From NCBI GenBank assembly GCA_016928585.1, contig JAFGKL010000087.1, positions 1 through 35,553 on the forward strand: a stretch of DNA of 35,553 bases, given 5' to 3'. This DNA comes from Sedimentisphaerales bacterium. GTDB lineage: Bacteria > Planctomycetota > Phycisphaerae > Sedimentisphaerales > Anaerohalosphaeraceae. This document shows, in pieces, positions 25,749 to 35,179 of the stretch. Below the pieces are notes generated by a model. That model saw only the letters and a program-made list of their open reading frames with translations, did not search any database and was not told the DNA's origin. Numbering within the stretch: the stretch's first letter is position 1; each line of letters opens with the position of its first letter. The position numbers and the translations under genes were made by a program.

Positions 25749-26900
25749 ATGGCTAAAAGAAAACTTACAATCTATGTCATTATAATATATGCCATTGAAT
25801 TGCTGCTGATAATGCAGTCCTATTCAACGGCATGGGCCGGCGATTACTATGAGTTTGCTGTAAGTCCTTCATCAAGCGATCAGCAAAACCCGGACATCTA
25901 CGGCAATACGGTTGTTTTCGAACAGTTTGTTTCAAGTGATTGGGACATTTACGGCGCAGACATAACTGATCCGCAGGCACCATCGGTTTTCGGAATAGCC
26001 GAGTTTGAGAACGACCAGACCGTCCCGGCCATTCATGGAGACATCGTTGTTTGGCAGGACTTCGTGGAAACGGATAACGACATATATGGTGTTGACCTCA
26101 ATGATCTTGCTTCTATTTTTGCAGTGGCAAATTATGAAATGGACCAGACCTTACCGGCTGTTTACAACAATAGCGTAGTATGGCAGGATAACTCTTTTGG
26201 CGACTGGGATATTTATTTGTCTGATATTACCGATCCGGTCAACCCCCTGGAATATTCCGTAACGCCGTTCCTGGAGGATCAGCTTGCCCCAAATGTTTAT
26301 GAAAATATGGTTGTCTGGCAGGATATGTCCGCAGGTGATTCCGATGTTTATATGACAGATATTTTCGATCTGAACAATATGCAGACGCATCTTATTTCCG
26401 GTTTCGAACTGGATCAAAAAACGCCCGTTGTGTATGGCACTAAAGTTATCTGGGACGACAATTTTTTTGGTGATTCGGATATCATCGGAGCCGAAATATA
26501 CGAACCGAAAAGACCCATAGAGTTTACCATATCCATGGAAACCTCGTCCCAGACGAATCCCGATATAGACGGCCATATTGTTGTATGGCAGGACGATTAT
26601 TTCGGCGATTGGGATATCTTCGGATACAACCTGACTACCGGGCAGGAATTCCTGATAACGGACAATGCTTACGACCAGATAAACCCGGCCATATATAACA
26701 ATACTGTTGTGTTCCAGGATAATCGCGACGGTGTCTGGAACATCTATGCTGTAATACTAAGCGGCCCGGAAATTGCCGAGTGTACTTCCGCACCCCAGGG
26801 CGATGTTAATGGTGACTGTAAAGTAGACTTGACTGATTTTGCTGTTATCAGTGCAGGCTGGCTGGAGTGTAATCTCGTTCCGGCTGAGTACTGCCAATAG
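25749..26900 (+). CDS. Exported seven-repeat beta-propeller protein with dockerin-like tail
   Basis: The 383-residue protein has a signal peptide ending near STAWA and then seven tandem repeats of about 45 residues, each with the pattern QxxPxIYxxxVVWQD...GDxDIYxxxI (first near residue 45, last ending near 340). Seven copies suggest a closed seven-bladed propeller of the TolB/WD-like type. The C-terminus is a single dockerin-like half (GDVNGDCKVDLTDF). No enzyme motif is evident; the repeated acidic loops (D-W-D-I, D-S-D-V) may bind calcium. ATG at 25749 is chosen because GGAG lies 9 bases upstream; an in-frame ATG at 25731 overlaps the preceding stop. It probably shares the operon with the TPR protein. 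Confidence 0.78.
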   Translation: MAKRKLTIYVIIIYAIELLLIMQSYSTAWAGDYYEFAVSPSSSDQQNPDIYGNTVVFEQFVSSDWDIYGADITDPQAPSVFGIAEFENDQTVPAIHGDIVVWQDFVETDNDIYGVDLNDLASIFAVANYEMDQTLPAVYNNSVVWQDNSFGDWDIYLSDITDPVNPLEYSVTPFLEDQLAPNVYENMVVWQDMSAGDSDVYMTDIFDLNNMQTHLISGFELDQKTPVVYGTKVIWDDNFFGDSDIIGAEIYEPKRPIEFTISMETSSQTNPDIDGHIVVWQDDYFGDWDIFGYNLTTGQEFLITDNAYDQINPAIYNNTVVFQDNRDGVWNIYAVILSGPEIAECTSAPQGDVNGDCKVDLTDFAVISAGWLECNLVPAEYCQ

Positions 26901-26938
26901 CAAAAGAAGTTTTTAATATACGGAACTTTGTTAAAAAC

Positions 26939-26957
26939 TTAATAAATAATTTATTAA
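26939..26957. promoter_or_regulatory. AT-rich perfect inverted repeat
   Basis: TTAATAAA and TTTATTAA form a perfect 8-base inverted repeat around TAA, 28 bases before the glycine-zipper lipoprotein start codon. It could be an operator, but in AT-rich sequence it may be chance. Confidence 0.25.
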
Positions 26958-26984
26958 CACTTTAAGATCAGATGGAGGTGTAAA

Positions 26985-27404
26985 ATGACTAAACAATTAA
27001 CAATTATATTATTGGTAACAGCGATAGGCTTTGGCTTATTCATTACGGGTTGCGAGAATGGAGCACAAACTGGCTCTGTGATCGGTACATTGGCAGGTGC
27101 CGGAATTGGACAGTTGGCAGGCAGGGATACGGAATCAACATTGATCGGAGCTGCGGTTGGCGCCGGTGCCGGTTATATATTTGGCAATGAAAGCGATAAA
27201 AAGAAAACTATCGCTGAAACCAATGCCAATATAGAAGCCCTCAGGGCAGAACAGAACACCACCGTTGTCTGGGTAACAAATAGTAATTGTTCCAAGATTC
27301 CAGTAAGGCTTTCGAGGAACGGCCCGGGCTATATCGGTCCTCGAGGAGAACAGTACAGCAAACTTCCAACCCAGGATCAGTTGCGGGTGGTGTATGGATT
27401 TTAA
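26985..27404 (+). CDS. Glycine-zipper lipoprotein
   Basis: The 139-residue protein has a lipoprotein signal (lipobox FITGC, Cys at about residue 23) and a glycine-zipper region (about 30-70; SVIGTLAGAGIGQLAG and TLIGAAVGAGAGYIFG), as in small outer-membrane-associated proteins. The Lys/Glu-rich middle is probably helical. The last 45 residues (TTVVWVTNSNCSKIPVRLSRNGPGYIGPRGEQY) have no family I recognise but resemble a small beta-rich surface domain. GGAGG precedes the ATG. A strong terminator follows, so the gene ends its transcription unit. A structural envelope role is inferred. Confidence 0.8.
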   Translation: MTKQLTIILLVTAIGFGLFITGCENGAQTGSVIGTLAGAGIGQLAGRDTESTLIGAAVGAGAGYIFGNESDKKKTIAETNANIEALRAEQNTTVVWVTNSNCSKIPVRLSRNGPGYIGPRGEQYSKLPTQDQLRVVYGF

Positions 27405-27470
27405 TACGGCCAAAAACAGTGATTTATAGTGATTAGATTTGCAGATTAAAATTATGAAAGGGAAAAGATG

Positions 27471-27506
27471 GGCCGGGAACATAATGCTCCCGGCCTTATT
27501 TTTTCT
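27471..27506 (+). terminator. Rho-independent terminator after lipoprotein gene
   Basis: GGCCGGGA (27471-27478) pairs perfectly with TCCCGGCC (27488-27495) around a 9-base loop, followed by a run rich in T. Confidence 0.8.
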
Positions 27507-27643
27507 GCTTAAAGATCAGATGGCAAAGTCCGTCATTTTTTACCAAATTACCTGGTTGCTCAAATGTGGATACCGGAAAACGAACTTACTGAAAAACTGT
27601 TTTCTTGAGTTTTAGCTTGTCATGGCTGTTGTGAGCAAGGGGG

Positions 27644-27853
27644 ATGGGGTTAGCCAAATTCGACAAATTGACGGATGAAGTGCAGATGGAACTCCTCGAC
27701 GATAAATTCAAAGCCGGGGAGTTGCTAAATCCAGACAAGGCCTTGTTATTAATATCCGTTCGTGATAACATAAGAGAGTGGCTTGGCAACAGTTTTATGA
27801 CTGTAATGCCACAAAGTTATTTGAAATGTACTGCATTTGGTTATTATAGTTGA
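27644..27853 (+). CDS. Possible small protein of 69 residues upstream of uxaE
   Basis: The reading frame encodes a mostly hydrophilic peptide (LAKFDKLTDEVQMELLDDKF, ALLLISVRDNIREWLG) and is preceded by an AGGGGG sequence. It has codon use similar to neighbouring genes and no homology that I recognise. It overlaps a candidate uxaE promoter. It may be a real small protein, a remnant of a degraded gene, or chance. The rest of 27507-27866 holds nothing else I can support. Confidence 0.35.
   Translation: MGLAKFDKLTDEVQMELLDDKFKAGELLNPDKALLLISVRDNIREWLGNSFMTVMPQSYLKCTAFGYYS
27821..27850 (+). promoter_or_regulatory. Possible promoter for uxaE-uxaC
   Basis: TTGAAA (27821-27826) and TATAGT (27845-27850) are spaced by 18 bases. 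Transcription would begin near 27857, giving a leader of only about 10 bases before the uxaE ATG. Confidence 0.4.
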
Positions 27854-27866
27854 GAAAAGGTGCGGA

Positions 27867-29114
27867 ATGAAATTAGGAAAATATTCAATGGGAGTTGGTG
27901 ATCGATTTGGTCATCAGGCCGAGGCCCAACTGGAGGCGATCTTAAGGGCGAAGGCCGATTCTATGGGTGTTGAACCCGTATGGAACAAATCGTTCAGGGA
28001 ACACAGTATTATTGGGACCGCACCTGCGGATGTTCGAAAGCAGGCCGATAAAGCAGTTAAGGCTAAAGGCTGGAAAGATGCTTATTTTGTCGATGCTGAC
28101 CATATAAATCTTTTGAATGTAAATGGTTTTATCGAATACAGTGATTTTTTCACGCTTGATGTTGCGGATTTTATGGGCAAGTCAGCAGATAAGGAAGACA
28201 TTGACGCCTTTATAGATAAACACAGCAAATTTGCCGGCGTTTTTACTATTGATGGTATTGAGCAGGAACTTGATATAACCAAAGAACAGATACTGGAAAT
28301 GGCGCAGAAGTATCTAAGGGCTGTCAAGGAGGCCGGCAAGATCTATCGACATATAGAAAAAGCCAAGGGAAAAGATAATTTTATTACCGAAGTGTCGATA
28401 GATGAAACCGATCACCCGCAAAACCCGATCGATATGCTTTTTATTTTAGCGGCAATAGCTGATGAAAACATCCCCGCCCAGACAATAGCGCCTAAATTTA
28501 CAGGCAGGTTTAATAAGGGGGTTGATTATGTCGGGGATGTCAAACGGTTTGAGAAGGAATTCAACGATGACCTGGCAGTGATAAGATTTGCCATAAATGA
28601 ATTTGGATTGCCTGCAAATCTTAAGCTAAGCATTCATTCCGGAAGTGACAAGTTCTCCATATACGAACCTATTAACAGGGCTATAAAAAAATTCAATGCT
28701 GGGCTTCATTTAAAAACAGCCGGTACTACCTGGCTGGAAGAATTGATTGGACTTGCTTCAGCCGGGGGAACCGGCTTTGAAATAGCCAAGACAGTTTATG
28801 CAAGGTCCTTTGATAGATTTGATGAATTGTGCGGGCCTTATGCTACGGTAATTAGTATTGATAAAGATAAGCTCCCTTTGCCGGACGAAGTGGCAGCGTG
28901 GTCCAATGAAAAATTTGCTAAAGTTTTGCGTCATGATCAAAGCTGTGACCAATATGATGTCAATGTGCGGCAGCTTCTGCACGTAGGATATAAAATAGCC
29001 GCAGAATTAGGCGGCCAATTTACCGGTGTTCTTGAAGAGAATAAAGATGTAGTGGCGAAGTGTGTAACTGAGAATATTTTAAAACGCCATATAATACCTG
29101 TATTTAAGAAATAA
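27867..29114 (+). CDS. uxaE: Tagaturonate epimerase (UxaE family)
   Basis: The 415-residue cytoplasmic protein matches the UxaE family, which interconverts D-tagaturonate and D-fructuronate. Family features visible are the N-terminal GKYSMGVGDRFGHQAEAQLEA, WNKSFREHSIIG, KDAYFVDADHINL, and the C-terminal HLKTAGTTWLEELIGLA and NVRQLLHVGYKIAAELG segments. It replaces the reduction/oxidation steps of the classical UxaA-B route. AAAAGG lies just before the ATG at 27867, which is preferred to an upstream start at 27837. It is followed 62 bases later by uxaC, whose product makes tagaturonate, so the two genes encode consecutive steps of galacturonate use. Confidence 0.85.
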   Translation: MKLGKYSMGVGDRFGHQAEAQLEAILRAKADSMGVEPVWNKSFREHSIIGTAPADVRKQADKAVKAKGWKDAYFVDADHINLLNVNGFIEYSDFFTLDVADFMGKSADKEDIDAFIDKHSKFAGVFTIDGIEQELDITKEQILEMAQKYLRAVKEAGKIYRHIEKAKGKDNFITEVSIDETDHPQNPIDMLFILAAIADENIPAQTIAPKFTGRFNKGVDYVGDVKRFEKEFNDDLAVIRFAINEFGLPANLKLSIHSGSDKFSIYEPINRAIKKFNAGLHLKTAGTTWLEELIGLASAGGTGFEIAKTVYARSFDRFDELCGPYATVISIDKDKLPLPDEVAAWSNEKFAKVLRHDQSCDQYDVNVRQLLHVGYKIAAELGGQFTGVLEENKDVVAKCVTENILKRHIIPVFKK

Positions 29115-29176
29115 GATCAATATAATGATCGCCTGTTATATAACTGGCAGGGAAATATTCATAGGAGAAAGCGAAG

Positions 29177-30586
29177 ATGGATTTTTTGACAGAAGATTTT
29201 CTTTTACAGACGAAAACCGCAAAACAGCTTTATCATGAGCATGCGGCCAAAATGCCCATTTATGATTATCATTGCCATCTGCCAACTCAGGAAATAGCCG
29301 AAGACAAACAGTTTGAGAATATGACGCAGATATGGCTCTATGGGGATCATTATAAATGGCGGGCAATGAGAGCCAACGGTGTTGATGAAAGGTTTTGTAC
29401 CGGGGATGCAGGCGATTGGGAAAAGTTCCAAATGTGGGCGAAGACCGCACCATATTGTCTTAGAAATCCTCTTTACCATTGGACACATATGGAACTTAAA
29501 AAACCCTTCGGAATAACAGGAAAGCTTTTGAATCCTGATACCGCCAAAGATATCTACGAAACCTGTAATGAAAAGCTAAGCACGCCGAAGTTCAGTACCC
29601 GTGGTATTATGCGGCAGATGAATGTCAAAATAGTTTGTACAACAGATGATCCTGTAGATTCTCTTGAGCACCATAAAAAGATCGCAAAAGACGGTTTTGA
29701 GATAAAAGTTCTTCCTGCATGGCGGCCTGACAGGGGGATGACTACGACAAATATAGAGGAGTTAAATAACTGGATCGATCGGCTGGCCGCGGTTGCTGAT
29801 GTGGATATTAAGAATTACGCATCATATATAGAAGCCATAAGGAAAAGGCATGACTATTTTCATCAGGTTGGATGCAGAATTTCCGATCATGGAATAAATA
29901 CGGTTTATGCCGAGGATTACACAGAGGAACAGATCAAAGTGATATTTGATAAAATAAGAGTTGGCAAAGGTCTTGATGCGACTGAGAAGATAAAATTCAG
30001 CTCTGCGATGATGTATGAATTTGCGCTTATGGATGCTGAAAAAGGCTGGACACAGCAATTACATCTTGGCGCTCTTAGAAACAGTAATACTAGGATGATG
30101 AGAACACTTGGAGCTGATACGGGCTTTGACTCTATAGGCGATCTTGAAATAGCCGAACCTCTGGCAAAATTTCTTGATAAGCTTGACATTGACAACAAGC
30201 TGCCGAAAACAATTCTTTATAATCTTAATCCCCGCGATAATGAGCTCTTGGCATCGATGACCGGTAATTTCCAGGATGGATCAATACCCGGCAAAATGCA
30301 GTACGGATCGGCATGGTGGTTCCTCGATAACAAGGAAGGCATGGAAGAACAATTGAAAGCCTTGTCAAATCTTGGCTTGCTGAGCAGGTTCGTTGGGATG
30401 CTTACGGATTCGAGAAGTTTCCTTTCTTATCCGCGGCACGAGTATTTCCGCAGGATTCTATGCAACCTGCTGGGCAATGATGTTGAAGGCGGTCTGTTGC
30501 CTAAGGACATGAAGATGTTGGGACAAATGGTAGAGGACATATCCTTTAACAATGCCAAAAATTATTTTGGTATCGATATAGATTGA
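29177..30586 (+). CDS. uxaC: Glucuronate/galacturonate isomerase
   Basis: The 469-residue protein is UxaC, which isomerises D-glucuronate to fructuronate and D-galacturonate to tagaturonate. Characteristic parts are MPIYDYHCHLPTQEIAEDKQF near the N-terminus (metal-binding HxH), DPVDSLEHH, LPAWRPDR, DHGINTVY, LHLGALRNSNTRM and FVGMLTDSRSFLSYPRHEYFRR near the end. Length fits the family. AGGAG precedes the ATG by about 9 bases. It lies 62 bases after uxaE and is probably cotranscribed. The pair accepts the galacturonate made by the pectin enzymes in the first part of the window. Confidence 0.95.
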   Translation: MDFLTEDFLLQTKTAKQLYHEHAAKMPIYDYHCHLPTQEIAEDKQFENMTQIWLYGDHYKWRAMRANGVDERFCTGDAGDWEKFQMWAKTAPYCLRNPLYHWTHMELKKPFGITGKLLNPDTAKDIYETCNEKLSTPKFSTRGIMRQMNVKIVCTTDDPVDSLEHHKKIAKDGFEIKVLPAWRPDRGMTTTNIEELNNWIDRLAAVADVDIKNYASYIEAIRKRHDYFHQVGCRISDHGINTVYAEDYTEEQIKVIFDKIRVGKGLDATEKIKFSSAMMYEFALMDAEKGWTQQLHLGALRNSNTRMMRTLGADTGFDSIGDLEIAEPLAKFLDKLDIDNKLPKTILYNLNPRDNELLASMTGNFQDGSIPGKMQYGSAWWFLDNKEGMEEQLKALSNLGLLSRFVGMLTDSRSFLSYPRHEYFRRILCNLLGNDVEGGLLPKDMKMLGQMVEDISFNNAKNYFGIDID

Positions 30587-30615
30587 TACATAACAGGTAG
30601 CAAGCAGAGAGAGAT

Positions 30616-31620
30616 TTATAGGAATTTTTGTAACTGCGAAGGAAATTCTTCATAACTGAAGAGCCTGTCGTATTCTATCAATCCTGAAAGGGCACGTGAA
30701 AAAACACGGTGCTCGCGTTCCTCAAGAATAGCAATAGGATTCAATCCGCCGACAACGATAGCACCAACACGACCATGCGAAACGGGTATCTCAAGCAGCG
30801 GTTCGCCCGGCAGCCCAAGCTCCATGATCGCGCCAAGCCCTATTTCATCGAGCCTTTCACCTATGTTTATCAAACGTTGCCTGCTCTCGCCGGGGATCTC
30901 CCTGAAGCTTGCCCCGATCAACCCGTTGCCGTCCCGGATCGCACCGTGGTAATCCGTCATACCGCTGCGGATAAAGACTTCAAGCGGATCTATACTGGTT
31001 CCGTCATAATGTATCATTTCTGTAAACCTGAAGGCCTTGCCGTTCTTGAGCCTTAAAAGACCGCCAAAACGGGAAGTCATAGGTATACCGTGCTTTAGCA
31101 GTATGCCATTTAAAGTTATGGAACAAACGGTACAAAATCCCACCTTGTCTTTTGGTATGGTTACTTCTCCTATCGTTTCACCCGGTCCGACCAGTGTCAT
31201 CAACCTTCCCATGCCGTACCGCTTGGCAAAAACCGTATGTATCTTCTCAGCAAAACTGACAAGTTGATGAGGGTTTACAAGGGATGTATTAACAACCACT
31301 GTGCCGCTTCGTGTTGGAAGGTCAAAATTCATACGGTAGATCATCTGATCGATCTTGGCTGATAGATAATCCGGTCTTTGGGTTATTCTTACCGATTGAA
31401 GTTCAGCTAAACCTGCCTCAGTTATCTTTCGTCCTTTTTTACCATTGGCGACCGTAAGTCCTGCTTCGTCAAATTCTTTAAGGTAAAATCTTACGGTTCT
31501 CTCGCTTAAACTGTAACCACTTAGCGCCAGCAGTTCTGTGATCTTTGCCGAACTTATAGGCCCGGCCTGTTCCCTAAGAACATTGAGAATGGCTGTTTTT
31601 TTATCTATTTTTTTTTGCAT
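30616..31620 (-). CDS. NrpR-family transcriptional regulator
   Basis: The 334-residue protein has an N-terminal winged-helix (residues about 8-75; ILNVLREQAGPISSAKITELLALSGYSLSERTVRFYLKEFDEAG) joined to one NrpR/DUF128 domain (about 85-334; GTVVVNTSLVNPH, GLLRLKNGKAFRFTEMIHYDGTSIDPLEVFI, GLPGEPLLEIPVSHGRVGAIVVGGLNP). In archaea, NrpR represses nitrogen-assimilation genes and is released by 2-oxoglutarate. Here it is divergent from gdhA, the natural target of such a regulator, with inverted repeats in between. It carries one NrpR domain, whereas the best-known archaeal protein has two. Its role in this bacterium is inferred. Confidence 0.85.
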   Translation of the reverse strand: MQKKIDKKTAILNVLREQAGPISSAKITELLALSGYSLSERTVRFYLKEFDEAGLTVANGKKGRKITEAGLAELQSVRITQRPDYLSAKIDQMIYRMNFDLPTRSGTVVVNTSLVNPHQLVSFAEKIHTVFAKRYGMGRLMTLVGPGETIGEVTIPKDKVGFCTVCSITLNGILLKHGIPMTSRFGGLLRLKNGKAFRFTEMIHYDGTSIDPLEVFIRSGMTDYHGAIRDGNGLIGASFREIPGESRQRLINIGERLDEIGLGAIMELGLPGEPLLEIPVSHGRVGAIVVGGLNPIAILEEREHRVFSRALSGLIEYDRLFSYEEFPSQLQKFL

Positions 31621-31683
31621 TTTTAAAATCCCGCCAATGGCAATTCAACCTTTTTGTATTGCGTTATCCTGATTATTAAGTGA

Positions 31684-31710
31684 ATTATATCAGATAACCG
31701 GCAAACTGCA
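31684..31710 (-). promoter_or_regulatory. Putative nrpR-type gene promoter
   Basis: A perfect TATAAT lies at 31684-31689 on the minus strand with a weak -35 (TTTGCA, spacing 17). A TTGCCG half-site (31699-31704 on the minus strand) falls in the spacer, so a protein bound there would block transcription; this suggests autoregulation. Confidence 0.5.
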
Positions 31711-31723
31711 AAATATATTGCCG
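31699..31723. promoter_or_regulatory. Inverted repeat 1, candidate operator
   Basis: CGGCAA (31699-31704) and TTGCCG (31718-31723) form a perfect inverted repeat with a 13-base spacer. It is closest to the NrpR-family gene. Confidence 0.5.
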
Positions 31724-31738
31724 ATATTTCTATTAAAA

Positions 31739-31752
31739 CGGCAATTTTGCCG
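31739..31752. promoter_or_regulatory. Inverted repeat 2, candidate operator
   Basis: CGGCAATTTTGCCG, that is CGGCAA and TTGCCG around two bases, is a compact inverted repeat with the same half-sites as repeat 1. Confidence 0.55.
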
Positions 31753-31812
31753 GTTTCTTGCTCTAAACAAAGCATTGACAAGGATGATATAAAAGATTAG
31801 TTATTAGCTAAT

Positions 31813-31826
31813 GGCAAAAAGTTGCC
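31813..31826. promoter_or_regulatory. Inverted repeat 3, candidate operator
   Basis: GGCAA and TTGCC are separated by AAAG. It is on the gdhA side of the intergenic region. Confidence 0.45.
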
Positions 31827-31834
31827 GCTTTTAT

Positions 31835-31859
31835 GGCCAATATCAAGGCTTAATTGGCC
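31835..31859. promoter_or_regulatory. Inverted repeat 4, related candidate operator
   Basis: GGCCAAT (31835-31841) and ATTGGCC (31853-31859) form a perfect 7-base inverted repeat with an 11-base spacer. The half-site differs by one base from the others. It is 102 bases before the gdhA start codon. Confidence 0.45.
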
Positions 31860-31936
31860 GTAAAATTAATGGTCGAGGTATTTCACAAGCTGCTTGATAC
31901 AGGGGGCTTGTTGCTATCTCAATAAAATAAGATTAG

Positions 31937-33417
<1,481 letters not shown>

Positions 33418-33427
<10 letters not shown>

Positions 33428-33451
33428 GTTTAATACGGGTGTCCTTTTTTT
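33418..33451 (+). terminator. Strong terminator after gdhA
   Basis: AAGGACACCCGT (33418-33429) and ACGGGTGTCCTT (33435-33446) form a perfect 12-base stem with a 5-base loop, followed by T's. The first copy of the 81-base repeat has only a degenerate left arm (AAGGACCCC) and no right arm. Confidence 0.9.
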
Positions 33452-33552
33452 GTGGGATATGGTGGAAGGGGGTGTTTTTAGGGGAGATCAACAATAATAT
33501 TTGTGGCTGATGGAGCTTGAAATATCCATATCTATAGGTTAATGTTCTATTT

Positions 33553-34548
33553 ATGATGAAAGTGTATGACAATTCAGCTTTGCTTGAGAATATTCCGGAG
33601 GGCCTTGCGCTTTCTATAGGGAACTTTGACGGTTTGCACCTCGGGCATAAAAAAATTATCGAGTCGGTAAAAACAGCGGTTAAGCAGTACGATTTGGCGG
33701 GTACGGCTGCTATGACTTTTGAGCCGCATCCTGCTGCGATACTTCATCCTGAAAAAGCACCGGGGATATTGACACCGCCGGCGTATAAAAAACAATTGCT
33801 CGAAGATTGCGGCATTGAACATTTGATAGTTATAACCGACAGCTACGAACTGCTGAACCTTTCGCCGGCGGATTTTGTTTCAAAATTCCTTGTTTTTCGC
33901 ATAAAACCGAGGGTTGTTGTGGAGGGGCCGGACTTTAATTTTGGTTACGGCAGAAGCGGTGATGTAAACACTTTGCGTGAGCTGGGGAAGGGCAAATTTG
34001 AAGTTGTTATCGTCGAGCAGGAGCAGATAGACATTGAATGCGGCGAATACCAGGGGGTGTGTTCGAGTTCGCTTATCCGATGTTTGCTGGAAAATGGAAA
34101 AGCAGATCAGGCCCTTAGCGCGATGGGTCGGCCGTATCGCCTTATTGGAAAAACAGTTGGAGGCAGGGGGATCGGAAAACAGATCGGGTTCCCGACTGCT
34201 AATATCGAGCCGGTGAATCAGGTTGTACCGGCAGAAGGGGTTTATGCAGGGTTCGTATCCATTGCCGAGACCATGGAACAGGTCTGCGGACCCGGTCAGA
34301 AAAGAGCGGCTGCGATAAGTATAGGCCGGGCAAAGACTTTTATAAGCGATCACCCATTGCTCATTGAGGCACATTTGCTTGACGAAGATCCCGGCCCGCT
34401 TGGAGATAAGTTCCTGGCGATGGATTTTATTAAGCAATTAAGACATCAGCAACGGTTTGAGAGCAAAGATGTGCTGGCCGAGCAGATCGAGAAGGACTGC
34501 CGGGATGCAAAAAGCATACTTGATGCCTGCAAACACCTTTTAAGGTGA
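33553..34548 (+). CDS. ribF: Bifunctional riboflavin kinase / FAD synthetase
   Basis: The 331-residue protein makes FMN from riboflavin and FAD from FMN. The N-terminal nucleotidyltransferase shows SIGNFDGLHLGHKKI (residues 21-36, with the HxGH motif) and GPDFNFGYGRSGDV. The C-terminal flavokinase shows GRGIGKQIGFPTANIEP (about 204-220) and EAHLLDEDPGPLG. Both domains are complete. The start could be the first or second of two adjacent ATGs. No strong ribosome site or FMN-riboswitch pattern was seen in the 100 bases upstream. It is unlinked in function to its neighbours. Confidence 0.95.
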   Translation: MMKVYDNSALLENIPEGLALSIGNFDGLHLGHKKIIESVKTAVKQYDLAGTAAMTFEPHPAAILHPEKAPGILTPPAYKKQLLEDCGIEHLIVITDSYELLNLSPADFVSKFLVFRIKPRVVVEGPDFNFGYGRSGDVNTLRELGKGKFEVVIVEQEQIDIECGEYQGVCSSSLIRCLLENGKADQALSAMGRPYRLIGKTVGGRGIGKQIGFPTANIEPVNQVVPAEGVYAGFVSIAETMEQVCGPGQKRAAAISIGRAKTFISDHPLLIEAHLLDEDPGPLGDKFLAMDFIKQLRHQQRFESKDVLAEQIEKDCRDAKSILDACKHLLR

Positions 34549-34628
34549 TAGTATTGTGATTCGTTTTTTGGCTAAGCAGAGCGGGAGGTTGTAGATTGTA
34601 AAGGGGGTAAGTTGTTTTGAGATAAAGG

Positions 34629-35141
34629 TTATACAAAGGCGGCGAAAGCGACAATAAGGCAGATAAAGGCTCCTATTACGATTTTGGTGCCTGTTCCTAT
34701 TAAGACCCCGATGCCAGCACCGACGCCCATTTTGGCGGCGCGGCCGGGGTGAACGTCTTCTCTTGTAAGTTCCATGCTCCATGTTCCTATGCCTGCGCCG
34801 ATGCAAGCGCCGGCGAATGTTCCTACGATGGGGATCGGTAAAAGAACGGTGCCTAAAATCGCTCCTGTGATAGCACCAAACAGGGCGCCTAAAGTTCCTC
34901 GGAGGCCGGCACCGGCTTTTTTTGCTCCGCCCATGCCGCCGATGAATTCTATAATTTCGCCTAACAGTGCGAGGATGGTTATGAAAACAAGGGTTGGGGT
35001 TGAAAATATCGCTTCCGGCCTCCAAAGCTCGAATGCCCATGCTGAGATGACGATGAGCCAATTGCCGGGGAGCGCAAAGAAGGTGAGAAACCAAAACATT
35101 GCGTTGCAAAGTAATAAAATGAATATCCAAAAATAAAGCAT
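34629..35141 (-). CDS. DUF456 family membrane protein
   Basis: The 170-residue protein fits the DUF456 family: about five hydrophobic segments, the N-terminal ALPGNWLIVISAWAF, LLGEIIEFIGGMGGAKKAGAG, the glycine-rich GTLGALFGAITGAILG and FAGACIGAGIGTW, and ELTREDVHPGRAAKMGVGAGIGVLIGTGTK. Its function is not established. It runs convergent to ribF. A perfect TATAAT lies 7 bases before the ATG, so the transcript may lack a leader, and no ribosome site is visible upstream. The msrA gene lies on the same strand 38 bases upstream. Confidence 0.85.
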   Translation of the reverse strand: MLYFWIFILLLCNAMFWFLTFFALPGNWLIVISAWAFELWRPEAIFSTPTLVFITILALLGEIIEFIGGMGGAKKAGAGLRGTLGALFGAITGAILGTVLLPIPIVGTFAGACIGAGIGTWSMELTREDVHPGRAAKMGVGAGIGVLIGTGTKIVIGAFICLIVAFAAFV

Positions 35142-35147
35142 GGGGGC

Positions 35148-35176
35148 ATTATAATTTAGGGGCGCATGCGCTACAA
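35148..35176 (-). promoter_or_regulatory. Promoter placing the start of DUF456 mRNA at its ATG
   Basis: On the minus strand TTGTAG (35171-35176) and TATAAT (35148-35153) are 17 bases apart. The expected start point is at or next to 35141, the A of the ATG. Confidence 0.5.
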
Positions 35177-35179
35177 GTG

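Noticed and set aside
33452-33552. FMN riboswitch before ribF
   Set aside because: The upstream 100 bases lack the conserved FMN-element segments; no structured leader is visible.
34540-35130. Minus-strand open frame of 196 residues, Arg/His-rich
   Set aside because: It overlaps the DUF456 gene in another frame on the same strand; the Arg/His-rich reading is not protein-like.
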